Shown piece by piece: positions 24,179 through 33,870 of a stretch of DNA of 50,499 nucleotides. A model generated the notes under the pieces. That model made no database searches, was not told where the DNA came from, and saw only the letters and a list, made by a program, of their open reading frames with translations. The stretch lies in assembly GCA_900555075.1 (NCBI GenBank), contig USJO01000004.1:1-50499 (forward strand). The letters run 5' to 3'. Each line of letters opens with the position of its first letter. Position 1 is the first letter of the stretch. The position numbers and the translations under genes were made by a program. This DNA is from an uncultured Clostridium sp. (GTDB lineage Bacteria > Bacillota > Clostridia > TANB77 > CAG-508).

Positions 24179-26353
24179 CTAAATTGAAACAAGTTTTGCA
24201 ACTATTACTGTCATATCATCTTTTGCTATTCCAAACCCGTTGTCTATTGCTTCTTGTAGTATTATATCAGCAATTTTTTGAACATCCTCTGTTTGCAAAT
24301 TTTCAATTAATTCTTTTAACCATAATTCCTTGTTTTTGTATTCGGTGTTTGATTCTAATATTCCATCACTACACATTATTATTATGTCTTTTTCTTTTAA
24401 GTCTTTATCATATACTACTAAATCTATTTTGTCTAAAACGCCTGCTGGGAATGATACTGCATTAATTGTTTCAACTTTTTTGTTTGACTTTATAAAGGTT
24501 GGGCAAGCTCCATTTTTAACAAACTCTATATTGCCATTACTTAAGTCAATAATTGATATGTCTATTGTTGCATATGTTTCTTCATTTGAATTTAAGTTTA
24601 CTGCTGAGTTTATTAGTCCAATTGAAACGTCATTATCAAATCCAGTAGTTAGTAAGCGTTCAAGCATTTGTATTACTGTACTACTACTTTTTTTTGCTTT
24701 TTCTCCTGAGCCCATTCCGTCACTTATTGCAATCATATATTTTCCATCATGTAGTTTTGTTTTTGCATTACTGTCTCCTGACATTTCACTTTTATTTTTT
24801 GTTGTTTCAGCTGAACCTATAATTAGTTTGTATTTTTGATTGATTTTTTTTTGTTTTTCCTCTGTTTTTATATCATCTGCTAATGAAGATATAACTTTTG
24901 AAACTCCTCCAAGCTGATTTGCTAAAACCTTTTTATTACTTGCTTCTTTATGTTTCCATATTGTATTTAGCTTGTTTATTCTATATGTACTGTTTAGTAT
25001 TTTTACTATTTGCTCTGGTGCTTCTCCTGCACTTTCTTTGACTAATTTATAGTTATTTACTCTCTCTAAAATTTCAATTAACTCGTCAACAGTAATTACT
25101 TCTTTTTCTTCTAATAATCTATATGCTTCATCTAAAATTGTATCTTCATTTAACAAAATATCATCATATAATAGGTTGTCCTCAAGTTCTTCTAGATTAT
25201 TCATTGCCTCTTCTTTAAAATTTTTCTTGCTTTCATTTTCTATGGGTTCATTTAAAGTGTCTTTTGCTGAATCATCATAGCTTCTAGCCATTTGCAAAAT
25301 TGTATCTGATACACTATTTAGTTTGTTTGCTGTTTTCTTTTTTTCTTCAATTACTCCGGCTGTTGTTGGTAAGCATTTTGTTTGATTTATGATTTCTGTT
25401 ATATCAAAGCTCACATCTTTTGGAATTACCAATAGTCCCAGTGATGCTATTAAAATTTCTCTTATTGTAATTATTGGTACTGTGTTTCCATTTGCAATGT
25501 ATGTTAGTACTGCATTTCCTACACAAAAACCTACTATTACTCCAATTTTTCCTAATTTATTTAAAATTCCTGCTAGCATTCCTGATATTGCGTATGAAGC
25601 AACTAGAATTGGGCTTGTTTCATTTATTATTCCAAGTACCATTCCTATTGTTATTCCAGCAGTTCCACCTACTAGCATTCCATTTTTCCAGCCCAAAAAT
25701 AATACCAGCATTATGCTAAATATGTTTGTGAAAGAAAATCCAAAGATATATAGTTTACTAAATGCACATAAAGCTATTGAGATGATGAGGCTTGCACCCA
25801 TTACTTCTTCTATTGAAAAGGCTTTTTTTATTCCGTATTCGTTTATTACTATTAATGAATTTGCAAATATTTTATAAAAAATGTATACAATTATACCTAG
25901 CATTATACTTACTACTAAATCATATACTAAAAATGTTGTGAAAAACATTTTGCTTGCTTGAACTGCAAAAGCTGATATTGCAACATATATTCCAAGTTTT
26001 TGTTTTTCATTTTTATTTGGTTCTTGTGTTCTTGGTCTAAATATTAAAATCATTGCAATAAATAGCAATGAGCTTATTATAAAAGTTAATATTCCACTTA
26101 GTCCAAAACCAATAGCTGTACCTATTAATACAGCAATATACAAAATACCTGCTGGTATTTTATTACTACATACCGCCGCAAATATAGCTAGTCCAAAAGG
26201 TGCAAGTTCTTTATTAAAGCCCACCATTGAAACCAAACATGCTATGGCATATAAAACTATGTTATTTATTTTTAACAAATTTTTAAAATCTATTTTTCTT
26301 GTTTGTTTTTCTTCTTGCTCTTCTATATTCTGATTTATAACATTTTGAAACAT
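24179..26353 (-). CDS. spoIIE: Stage II sporulation protein E
   Basis: SpoIIE is the PP2C-type phosphatase that activates sigma-F by dephosphorylating SpoIIAA. The 724-residue protein has about ten membrane helices in residues ~30-310, a central cytoplasmic linker domain, and the phosphatase domain (~515-724) with ISDGMGSGEKAKKSS (metal-binding Asp), GNIEFVKNGACPTFIK, IIMCSDGILESNTEYKN and KDDMTVIVAKL. Length is near that of B. subtilis SpoIIE. It proves a sporulation programme. It lies downstream of gdpP. Confidence 0.96.
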   Translation of the reverse strand: MFQNVINQNIEEQEEKQTRKIDFKNLLKINNIVLYAIACLVSMVGFNKELAPFGLAIFAAVCSNKIPAGILYIAVLIGTAIGFGLSGILTFIISSLLFIAMILIFRPRTQEPNKNEKQKLGIYVAISAFAVQASKMFFTTFLVYDLVVSIMLGIIVYIFYKIFANSLIVINEYGIKKAFSIEEVMGASLIISIALCAFSKLYIFGFSFTNIFSIMLVLFLGWKNGMLVGGTAGITIGMVLGIINETSPILVASYAISGMLAGILNKLGKIGVIVGFCVGNAVLTYIANGNTVPIITIREILIASLGLLVIPKDVSFDITEIINQTKCLPTTAGVIEEKKKTANKLNSVSDTILQMARSYDDSAKDTLNEPIENESKKNFKEEAMNNLEELEDNLLYDDILLNEDTILDEAYRLLEEKEVITVDELIEILERVNNYKLVKESAGEAPEQIVKILNSTYRINKLNTIWKHKEASNKKVLANQLGGVSKVISSLADDIKTEEKQKKINQKYKLIIGSAETTKNKSEMSGDSNAKTKLHDGKYMIAISDGMGSGEKAKKSSSTVIQMLERLLTTGFDNDVSIGLINSAVNLNSNEETYATIDISIIDLSNGNIEFVKNGACPTFIKSNKKVETINAVSFPAGVLDKIDLVVYDKDLKEKDIIIMCSDGILESNTEYKNKELWLKELIENLQTEDVQKIADIILQEAIDNGFGIAKDDMTVIVAKLVSI

Positions 26354-26465
26354 TAACTTTCTTCCTTTCGTTTTTTTATATTATACTACTTTTATTGCAA
26401 TTTTTTTGTCAAATTTGGTATTCTATCACAAAAAGTTTTTTACATTATGTGATTGAAATTAACAA

Positions 26466-26501
26466 GAAAAGACAAGGAGCAATCAAGTTCTTTGTCTTTT
26501 C
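26466..26501 (-). terminator. Probable gdpP terminator
   Basis: GAAAAGACAA (26466-26475) pairs with TTGTCTTTTC (26492-26501), followed on the minus strand by TTGTTAATTT. It is six bases beyond the gdpP stop. Confidence 0.55.
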
Positions 26502-26506
26502 ATTCG

Positions 26507-28510
26507 TTAAACATTATTTTCTGTAAAGTATTCGTTAATTCTTATAATTAACTCTGATTTTGCTTCTTCCATTGTAAGTCCTTCAAGTTGTGCACCTGCA
26601 AGAGTTATATGGCCTCCACCACCGAGTTTTTCAAGTATTACTTGAACATTTATATCTCCTATCGAACGACCACTTATACATATTTTATCTCCCATGCGTC
26701 CTAAAACGAAGGATGCTGTTATATTACTTATTGTTATTAATTCGTCTGCTGCTTTTGCACATATTAAATTAGCATTTTTATCATTTTCATCATATTCTGA
26801 TATTCCTATTGTGTCATTTACTATTTCAGCATTTTTTACTATGTCTGCTATTACTGTGTAACTTTCTAAATCACTTTGGAACCATTTTTTTACTTTTATT
26901 ATATCTATACCATATTTTCTTAAATATGCTGCTGCCTCAAAAGTCCTTACACCTGTTTTAAATGTAAAGTTTTTGGTGTCCATCATTATTCCTGCATACA
27001 AGCTTTCTGCCTCAATTTGTTCCAGAACAACCTCTTTCGTAGCATATTCAACAATTTCCGTAACTAGCTCTGAAGCTGATGATGCATATGCTTCATGGAA
27101 GCTTAATATTGCATTTTCTATATAATCCTCGGATTTTCTGTGATGGTCTATTACTACTATTTTTTCTGTTTTTTCTAACAATTCTGGAACTTCAACATAA
27201 CTTCTTTTATGTGTATCTACAACTACCAATACTGTATTTGGTGTTATAATATTTAGTGCTTGATTTTTGTCTATTATAACATCTCCATAACCTTGATTTT
27301 TTAATGTAGATATTAAGTTTTCTAATGATAACCCATAAGTATCATTTACTATATATGCCTCTTTTTCAAATACTTTTGCTAATCTATATATTCCAAGGCT
27401 TGAACCAATAGAATCTATATCTCCGTTTAAATGTCCCATTACAATTACTTTATCTGCTTTTTTAATTAGTTCTTCTAATGCATGTGAAATTACTCTTGCT
27501 TTTACCTTTGTTCTTTTTTCTACCTCTTGTGTCTTTCCTCCAAAGAAATTGTATTTTCCCTCTTTCCTTATAACTGCTTGGTCTCCACCTCTACCTAAAG
27601 CAATATCCATTGCTTCTAATGCTGATTCATATTTCTCGTAATTAGATTCACCTTCATTAGAAATCGCAATAGTTAATGTTATTGGCATTCCTTCTTCTGT
27701 TTCAAATTCCTTCATTTCGTCTAATATTGTAAATTTGTTGTTTTCCATTTTTTCTAAATATTGTTGTTCAAAAACAAATACATATGTATCTCTTTCTTTT
27801 TTTACAATCAATCCACCACAAGTATTTGCCCACTCATATAATTTTTTTTCAATTGTTGCTATTAATTGTAGTTTGCTTTCTTCTGATATTCTTTGTATTA
27901 TCTCTTCATAGTTATCAAGTACAACTATTCCAATACAAGTCTTTGCATTATTATATTTGTTTGCAAGTTCCTCCTCTTTTGTAATATCAATAAAATATAG
28001 AGTTATCATATATTGTAATTCTTTTTTTCTATCTTTCTTCTTTGACTTTACATAGTCACCTATAATATGATATGTTTTGTTATCTATATTTACTTTTTTG
28101 TCTATTTTAAAATTATTATTTTGAATTTCTTGTTTTATTTCTTTAGCCAAATCATCTATATATGCATTTATTCCTACATTTGCGAATTCTTTATTGAATG
28201 TAGAACTTCTCCAAATAACATTTCCACTTGTTTCTAGTATTATTAGTGGAAATGGTGAGTTTATCAATGTATTTTTTGCTGCTGAATCAACTGAGAAAGT
28301 GAGTTCATTTATATAACTAGAAAGTTCTCCTTTTCTTTTGTTATATACCCATATTGTGTAAGCTACTATTCCCACATACACAATAATTGCTGGTATAATA
28401 AGCTTCACATTATTTATACAAAGCATTATAAGTAGTATGGCAATTATTACTAAATATATCTTTGTTTTAGATTCTATCTTCTCTAATGCTTTAATATTGT
28501 AATTCGACAT
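26507..28510 (-). CDS. gdpP: c-di-AMP phosphodiesterase GdpP
   Basis: GdpP degrades cyclic di-AMP at the membrane. The 667-residue protein has two N-terminal membrane helices (~15-55), a PAS-like region, a degenerate GGDEF domain (~170-300) and the DHH/DHHA1 catalytic part (~335-660). The motifs are VIVMGHLNGDIDSIGSSLGI, LVVVDTHKRSYVE and VIDHHRKSEDYI; the last contains the DHH. The usual HxPD is HLNGD, a small variation. The C-terminal GGGGHITLAGA fits DHHA1. In most Firmicutes rplI and dnaB follow; here they do not. Confidence 0.94.
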   Translation of the reverse strand: MSNYNIKALEKIESKTKIYLVIIAILLIMLCINNVKLIIPAIIVYVGIVAYTIWVYNKRKGELSSYINELTFSVDSAAKNTLINSPFPLIILETSGNVIWRSSTFNKEFANVGINAYIDDLAKEIKQEIQNNNFKIDKKVNIDNKTYHIIGDYVKSKKKDRKKELQYMITLYFIDITKEEELANKYNNAKTCIGIVVLDNYEEIIQRISEESKLQLIATIEKKLYEWANTCGGLIVKKERDTYVFVFEQQYLEKMENNKFTILDEMKEFETEEGMPITLTIAISNEGESNYEKYESALEAMDIALGRGGDQAVIRKEGKYNFFGGKTQEVEKRTKVKARVISHALEELIKKADKVIVMGHLNGDIDSIGSSLGIYRLAKVFEKEAYIVNDTYGLSLENLISTLKNQGYGDVIIDKNQALNIITPNTVLVVVDTHKRSYVEVPELLEKTEKIVVIDHHRKSEDYIENAILSFHEAYASSASELVTEIVEYATKEVVLEQIEAESLYAGIMMDTKNFTFKTGVRTFEAAAYLRKYGIDIIKVKKWFQSDLESYTVIADIVKNAEIVNDTIGISEYDENDKNANLICAKAADELITISNITASFVLGRMGDKICISGRSIGDINVQVILEKLGGGGHITLAGAQLEGLTMEEAKSELIIRINEYFTENNV

Positions 28511-28675
28511 AAAAATATCTCTCCTTTGTATTACTTATTTATTTTACTGCAAAACTAGAGATTTGTCAACTAAGTGCTTAAAAAGATAGTGTCATAACAT
28601 TTTTTCGAGCTTTGTGTATTATAAATATATTATATATATGCTTGTATTTTTTTGTGTTTTTTTTGATGTTTTCTA

Positions 28676-28704
28676 TTGAATTTATTTTGATTTTGATATA
28701 TATT
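28676..28704 (+). promoter_or_regulatory. Possible promoter of DUF4912 gene
   Basis: TTGAAT (28676-28681) and TATATT (28699-28704) are 17 bases apart, about 40 bases before the ATG at 28745. The region is very AT-rich, so the match is only moderate evidence. Confidence 0.45.
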
Positions 28705-28744
28705 ATGTGGTAATGAATATTATATTTACTAAGGAGGATTTTAA

Positions 28745-29599
28745 ATGCAAAAAAGTACAAAGGAAATACCTGATAAAAAATCTACTTCTACAGCTAAGAA
28801 AACGGTTGACAAGAAGGCTTCTGATAAAAAGGGTTCTGATTCATCAATAAAAAAGGCTTCTGCAAAAAAGGCTTCTACTAAGATTCCTACTGCAAAGTCT
28901 AAAGCAACTTCTACTAAGACTAAAACTAAATCAAAATCTGCAAGTAAGACTGTTTCTTCTGCCAAAAGAACTACATCTAGCCGTAAAAAAAACACTACAA
29001 AAAGGGCAACATCTAAAAAGGCTAAAAAGCTTGAAACTGTAGAATATTATGACTTACCTTATAGATATAATCAAACTGTTGTAAGAATATTAGCCCAAAC
29101 CCCTACTACTCTTTTTGTTTATTGGGATATTTCTGATGATGATAGACAAAAATACATAAACCAGTTTGGAGAAAATTTTTTTGAAGAAACTACTCCAATT
29201 TTAATCGTTCATAATAAAACTATGAATTATTCTTTTGAAATTGAAATAAATGATTTCGCAAATAGTTGGTACTTTAATGTTGATAATGTAAAATGTAATT
29301 ATGAAATAGAGTTGGGAAGAAGAGCAAAAGTTCAAACTATTAATTTACCTAATGATTATTTGCAAATTGCTTCTTCAAATAATATTGAAGCGCCAAATAA
29401 TCATATTTTATTTGAAAAAAACCAAAAAGCTTTATTTTTTAAAAATGTTAAGACAAATGAAGTAAAGATAAAGGAGCTTTCTCACTTAAGTTTTATGAAA
29501 TATGTAGGTAGAATTTACAATATTTATGATTTATACAAAAAAATATATAAAAATGAAGAATTACAGGATTTAGAAAAAAATCCTAGTTCCACCTTCTAG
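28745..29599 (+). CDS. DUF4912 protein with histone-H1-like N-terminus
   Basis: Residues 1-95 are almost only Lys, Ser, Thr and Ala (TAKKTVDKKASDKKGSDSS, repeated KKAS units), like a histone H1 tail and probably disordered. Residues ~98-270 are a DUF4912 domain: YYDLPYRYNQTVVRILAQTP, TTLFVYWDISDDDRQKY and NVKCNYEIELGRR. The domain resembles a carbohydrate- or polymer-binding module. In Clostridia DUF4912 genes often precede the GH57 gene, as here (14 bases apart), so glycogen or another storage glucan is the likely ligand. Nucleic-acid binding by the basic tail is an alternative. Confidence 0.8.
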   Translation: MQKSTKEIPDKKSTSTAKKTVDKKASDKKGSDSSIKKASAKKASTKIPTAKSKATSTKTKTKSKSASKTVSSAKRTTSSRKKNTTKRATSKKAKKLETVEYYDLPYRYNQTVVRILAQTPTTLFVYWDISDDDRQKYINQFGENFFEETTPILIVHNKTMNYSFEIEINDFANSWYFNVDNVKCNYEIELGRRAKVQTINLPNDYLQIASSNNIEAPNNHILFEKNQKALFFKNVKTNEVKIKELSHLSFMKYVGRIYNIYDLYKKIYKNEELQDLEKNPSSTF

Positions 29600-29613
29600 C
29601 AAAGGAGCATTCT

Positions 29614-31206
29614 ATGGATAATACTAAGGGATATGTGAGTTTTATATTACATGCACATTTACCTTTTATACATCACCCTGAAAGTGAAGATTATTTGGAG
29701 GAAGAATGGCTTTTTGAAGCCATTTCTGAAACATACATACCATTACTTCTTAATTTTAAAAAATTAGAGGAGGAAAAAGTTGATTTTAGAATTACTATGT
29801 CACTTACTCCCCCTTTATTAAATATGCTGGATAATAAATTGCTTCAAAAAAGATATATAAAATATTTAGAAAAGCATATTGAGCTTGCTACTAAAGAAGT
29901 TAAAAGGACTGCATACGATGCACATTTAAATAATCTTTCTAAGTATTATTTGGAACGCTATTTAAATGATTTGCGTGTTTTTACAGAGGTATATAATTGC
30001 AATCTGATTAATGAGTTTAAACATTTTCAGGATATTGGTGTTTTGGAGATTATTACTTGTGGTGCTACACATGGTTATTTTCCAATTTTATATGTTAATG
30101 AGAAAACCGTTCGCGCACAAATTGCAGTTGGCGTAGAAACTTACAAAAAATACTTTGGCAAGTCTCCTCGTGGTATCTGGCTTCCTGAGTGTGGCTATAT
30201 ACCTGAAGTGGACAAGTATTTAAAGGAATTTGGAATTGAATATATTATTACAGAATCTCATGGAATTTTATATGCAGATCCTACTCCTATTTTTGGTACA
30301 TTTGCCCCTATTGTCTCACCTGATGGAGTGGTAGCTTTTGGTCGTGATATTGAAAGTTCAAGACAGGTATGGAGTTCTGTTTGTGGCTACCCTGGGGATT
30401 TCAATTATAGAGATTTTTATAGAGATATAGGGTATGATGCTGATTATGACTATATTAAACCATATATAGCCAAAAATGGTGTTAGAGTGAATACTGGAAT
30501 AAAATATCATAGAATAACCTCAAAAGGAAATTTTAAAGATTATTATAATCTTCAATGGGCAAAGGATTCTGCTGAAAGACAAGCTGGTCATTTCTTTGAT
30601 TCTAGAGTTAATCAAATTAATGAATTATCAGATATTATGGCACCAGCAAAGCCTATAATTCTATGTCCTTATGATGCAGAGCTTTATGGTCATTGGTGGT
30701 ATGAAGGTCCTTATTGGTTATATGTTTTGTTCAAAAAAATCTATTATGATAAAGGTAATTTTAAATTAATAACCCCTGGAGAATATATTGATAAATATCC
30801 TGAAATGCAAGAATGTACACCTTGTATCTCAAGTTGGGGCGCAAATGGATATAGTGAAGTATGGCTTAATAGCTCAAACGATTATGTTCACAGACATTTA
30901 CATGTTGCTGGAGATAGAATGGTTGAACTTGCGCATTTGTTTCCAAATGAAAAAAACACTCTTAAACGTAAAGCCTTAAACCAATGTGCTCGCGAACTAT
31001 TGCTTGCACAAAGTAGTGATTGGTTATTTATAATAACAAATGGGACTATGGTGGATTATGCTAAAAAGCGTATAAAGACTCACATTGGCAGATTCACAAA
31101 ATTATATGAACAGATTAAAGAGGACAAAATTGATAGCGTTTTTTTAAAAACTATCCAAAAACAAGATTGTATTTTTCCAGAAATAGATTATATGATTTAT
31201 TACTAA
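29614..31206 (+). CDS. GH57 family glucan branching enzyme (DUF1957-type)
   Basis: The 530-residue protein matches GH57 1,4-alpha-glucan branching enzymes: YVSFILHAHLPFIHHPESED at the start, TCGATHGYFPIL, the catalytic Glu region RGIWLPECGYIPEVDKYL, and the catalytic Asp in ILCPYDAELYGHWWYEGPYW. The C-terminal SSWGANGYSEVWLN and QSSDWLFIITNGTMVDYA complete the family pattern. It likely introduces alpha-1,6 branches into glycogen. It forms an operon with the DUF4912 gene and ends at an intrinsic terminator. Confidence 0.94.
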   Translation: MDNTKGYVSFILHAHLPFIHHPESEDYLEEEWLFEAISETYIPLLLNFKKLEEEKVDFRITMSLTPPLLNMLDNKLLQKRYIKYLEKHIELATKEVKRTAYDAHLNNLSKYYLERYLNDLRVFTEVYNCNLINEFKHFQDIGVLEIITCGATHGYFPILYVNEKTVRAQIAVGVETYKKYFGKSPRGIWLPECGYIPEVDKYLKEFGIEYIITESHGILYADPTPIFGTFAPIVSPDGVVAFGRDIESSRQVWSSVCGYPGDFNYRDFYRDIGYDADYDYIKPYIAKNGVRVNTGIKYHRITSKGNFKDYYNLQWAKDSAERQAGHFFDSRVNQINELSDIMAPAKPIILCPYDAELYGHWWYEGPYWLYVLFKKIYYDKGNFKLITPGEYIDKYPEMQECTPCISSWGANGYSEVWLNSSNDYVHRHLHVAGDRMVELAHLFPNEKNTLKRKALNQCARELLLAQSSDWLFIITNGTMVDYAKKRIKTHIGRFTKLYEQIKEDKIDSVFLKTIQKQDCIFPEIDYMIYY

Positions 31207-31226
31207 TTTAAACTTATTATTTTTTG

Positions 31227-31261
31227 AGGGACATTCGTAAGAAGTGTCCCTTATCTGTTTT
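31227..31261 (+). terminator. Terminator after GH57 gene
   Basis: AGGGACA (31227-31233) pairs with TGTCCCT (31245-31251), followed by TATCTGTTTTT. Confidence 0.65.
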
Positions 31262-31345
31262 TAGTAACAGTTTCTTTTTCGTTTCATAATATATGTATAT
31301 CTAAACATTTTTTAGTAGATAATATATTTTATGGAGGGAATTTTT

Positions 31346-32200
31346 GTGCTAAAAACTATATGTGTAAAAACTGATAATGAAAATATTTCTAAATATCTAC
31401 TAGAAGAACTAGATTATTTCAATTTTCAAGATATATATGTTTCTTGCTATAACTTTAGATTTTATACTAATGTTATAATCCATTATGTTGGTAAAAAAGT
31501 TGACTTGTTCTTAAATAAAATTTCTACACTTTTGTCATATTTAGTTATTGATTTTTACCAACCTATTTTAATCCGAAAATTGATAAATACGAATTATTTT
31601 TATTTTTCTACTGAAGATAAAAAAGAAATTTATAATTTGTGCTTAACAAATGTAGATTTATCTAATTCTATCTCTATGCTCAATTCTATTTCTAATGCTT
31701 TTTACAAATATTTTTTAGATAATAAGTATGTGATTTTAGATGGGTTTGTTAATTTTAAATTGAATGAGTATATAAAAGAGCTAGATTCCGTTGTAGATAT
31801 GTGTGTAAATAAATTTATTATAGATAAAGAATACAATGAATTTATAAATTTACTAAGAACATATATTCAAACAAGTTCATGTACAACTGATGTTGTTCAT
31901 TTAGTTTATAATAATCAAAAATCCATTTTACTTGATTCTGATAGAAATGTAATTGAATTTAAAAATAATTTTATTAATAGTAAATATATATCTGATATAT
32001 CATTTTCTTCAAATGATTTTGCATTAAATTCTTTATTGACGCTGTTACCTCAAAAACTATATATTCATTTAATAGATAAAGAAGATGATTTTATAAGCAT
32101 GTTAAAATTAATATTTAATGATAGAGTTTTTATTTGTAGTGATTGTGATTTGTGCAATATTTATAAAAATAAGAAAATAATCATTAATCATAAGGTTTGA
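31346..32200 (+). CDS. YtxC-like sporulation protein
   Basis: The 284-residue protein resembles YtxC of spore formers: a divergent N-terminal half, then YVILDGFVNFKLNEYIKELD, then FIIDKEYNEFINLLRTYIQ and DVVHLVYNNQKSILLDSDRN. YtxC is made during sporulation, but its role is unknown. An ATG exists at 31331, but that ATG overlaps the ribosome binding site GGAGGG. The GTG at 31346, seven bases further, was chosen. It is co-oriented with the GH57 operon but has its own upstream spacing. Confidence 0.78.
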   Translation: MLKTICVKTDNENISKYLLEELDYFNFQDIYVSCYNFRFYTNVIIHYVGKKVDLFLNKISTLLSYLVIDFYQPILIRKLINTNYFYFSTEDKKEIYNLCLTNVDLSNSISMLNSISNAFYKYFLDNKYVILDGFVNFKLNEYIKELDSVVDMCVNKFIIDKEYNEFINLLRTYIQTSSCTTDVVHLVYNNQKSILLDSDRNVIEFKNNFINSKYISDISFSSNDFALNSLLTLLPQKLYIHLIDKEDDFISMLKLIFNDRVFICSDCDLCNIYKNKKIIINHKV

Positions 32201-32204
32201 CTTT

Positions 32205-32252
32205 CCACCCTTATTGTGCTATAAATTTATATAGTAAATAAGGATGGATTTT
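32205..32252 (+). terminator. Hairpin overlapping the traX-like ribosome binding site
   Basis: CCACCCTTATT (32205-32215) pairs with AATAAGGATGG (32237-32247) with one mismatch; ATTTTTT follows directly and then the ATG at 32255. It looks like an intrinsic terminator, but its 3' arm is the ribosome binding site AAGGATGG of the next gene, so it may couple the two signals. Confidence 0.55.
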
Positions 32253-32254
32253 TT

Positions 32255-32950
32255 ATGAGTGCTTTTGTTTTAAAAATAATTGCATGTTTTACAATGTTTA
32301 TAGACCATGTTGGATATCTTATTTTCAATGGAGATTCCTCTTGGTTTAATTATGTTGGTCGACTTGCCTTTCCTATATTTGCATTTCAAATTTCAGAGGG
32401 ATATATTCATACACGAGGAATAAAGAAATATTTGTTAAGGTTATCTATTTTTGCATTTGTATCTCAAATTCCTTTTATGCTTTTCCATTCTATTATTGAT
32501 GAAACTCTTGGCTTAAATGTTATTTTTACGCTATTTTTAGGCCTTGTTTCAATTATTGTTTATGATAAATACAACAAGTTTGTTGGCTTCTCTGTCGCAA
32601 TATTTTTGGGATTTATTGCGCAAATTTCAAAATGTGATTACGGGTTTTATGGTGTTGCTATAACATTTTTATTCTACGTGTTTAGTAAGGACAAGTTACT
32701 TCTTTCAGCAAGTTTTGTTGTTGCGACAACTATAAAATATTCATATCTTTTTTTGCGTTATTTAGGCACAGAGTTTCAAGCTATTGCTTTCCAAACGTAT
32801 TTACCTTACTTCTTATCAACCCTTGCTTCATTAATTATAATTCTTCTATATAATAAAAAGAAAGGGCCAAATACTAGATATTTATTCTATCTATTCTACC
32901 CTTTACATATGATTTTAATTTATATACTTAATTTTGTATTGCAAAGTTAA
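32255..32950 (+). CDS. TraX-like membrane protein
   Basis: The 231-residue integral membrane protein has about eight helices and the TraX family start (LKIIACFTMFIDHVGYLIF, then YVGRLAFPIFAFQISEGYIH, then TRGIKKYLLRL). TraX of the F plasmid acetylates pilin; chromosomal members in Firmicutes are thought to be acyltransferases, but substrates are unknown. The gene overlaps the 3' end of the convergent gpr gene by 23 bases. It shares no operon with conjugation genes. Confidence 0.88.
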   Translation: MSAFVLKIIACFTMFIDHVGYLIFNGDSSWFNYVGRLAFPIFAFQISEGYIHTRGIKKYLLRLSIFAFVSQIPFMLFHSIIDETLGLNVIFTLFLGLVSIIVYDKYNKFVGFSVAIFLGFIAQISKCDYGFYGVAITFLFYVFSKDKLLLSASFVVATTIKYSYLFLRYLGTEFQAIAFQTYLPYFLSTLASLIIILLYNKKKGPNTRYLFYLFYPLHMILIYILNFVLQS

Positions 32951-33870
32951 TTCCTCTTGCAATAATATCCTTCATATTTTCTATTAGATCATCTATTTCT
33001 TTTGGTGTTACAATTAAATTATAGTCTTTTGGAATTAGTGCTTCTCTAATTAGCTCATATTTATTTGTGTTTCTTAGTTCATTTAGATAATCATTTGATT
33101 TTGCATCTTGTTGTAATTTTTCTATGAACAAGTCAATACTATCTGCTGCAATAGTTGCTGCTTCTACCACCATTGGTACACCTATTGCAATTATTGGTAT
33201 TCCAAGTGTGTTTTGGCTTATCTCGTTTCTTGCATTTCCAACTCCCGCACCAGGGACAATACCTGTATCTGAAAGTTGTACTGTACTACTTATCCTCTCT
33301 ATACTTTTTGATGATAAACTGTCTATTACTATTATTAATTTTGGCTTTATATTGTCTACTATTCCCTTTACTATTTCAACTGTTTCTATTCCAGTTGTTC
33401 CTAAAACTCCTGGTGCTATTGCTGTTACAGGTCTTGTTTCTTTATCTATATATTCTGGTGCATATTTTAAAAGGTGTCTTGTTATATCAATATCTTTTAC
33501 TACCTTTGGTCCGAAGTGAATCTGGTGTTACATATGCATTTCCAAGCCCCACTATTAAAATATCACCTTGTTTATCTATATGCTTTTCGAGTAATCCACG
33601 TAATTCTTCTGTTACCGTCTCTGATGCTTTTTGAATTTCATCTGTATCTGCAATCTTTAATTTTTTAATATCTACTGTAATATAGGTGCCAATTGGTTTT
33701 CCAAGTGCTTCCGCACCTTTTTCATTTGTTATTTTTACTCTTGATATTTTAACCTTATCATTTATTTCTTTTTCTTCTGTTTCAATTCCATCAACATTGT
33801 TTTCTATATTATTAGCTTTTCTATAAATGCTATTTCTTTCGTCTGCTAAGTCTGTATTAAAATTCATCAT
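32928..33870 (-). CDS. gpr: Germination protease GPR, +1 shift at CGG
   Basis: GPR degrades small acid-soluble spore proteins during germination. The N-terminal part begins MMNFNTDLADERNSIY, a typical pro-region, and reaches NAYVTPDSL at residue 119. There CTT CGG A (33511-33513) must be read CTT GGA to continue GPKVVKDIDITRHLLKYAPE, then VIDSLSSKSIERISSTVQLS and PGAGVGNARNEISQNTLGIP. The total becomes 313 residues with the shift; without it the product stops after about 130. The ATG at 33870 follows GAGGGTGAG; a GTG at 33879 is inside that site. A hairpin covers the site (33879-33909). The gene overlaps the convergent traX-like gene. Confidence 0.93.
33511..33513 (-). other. In-frame CGG, +1 frameshift site in gpr
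   Basis: Context CTT CGG ACC. The shift to GGA restores SLGPKVVKD (Gly120), a conserved GPR segment. Confidence 0.87.
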
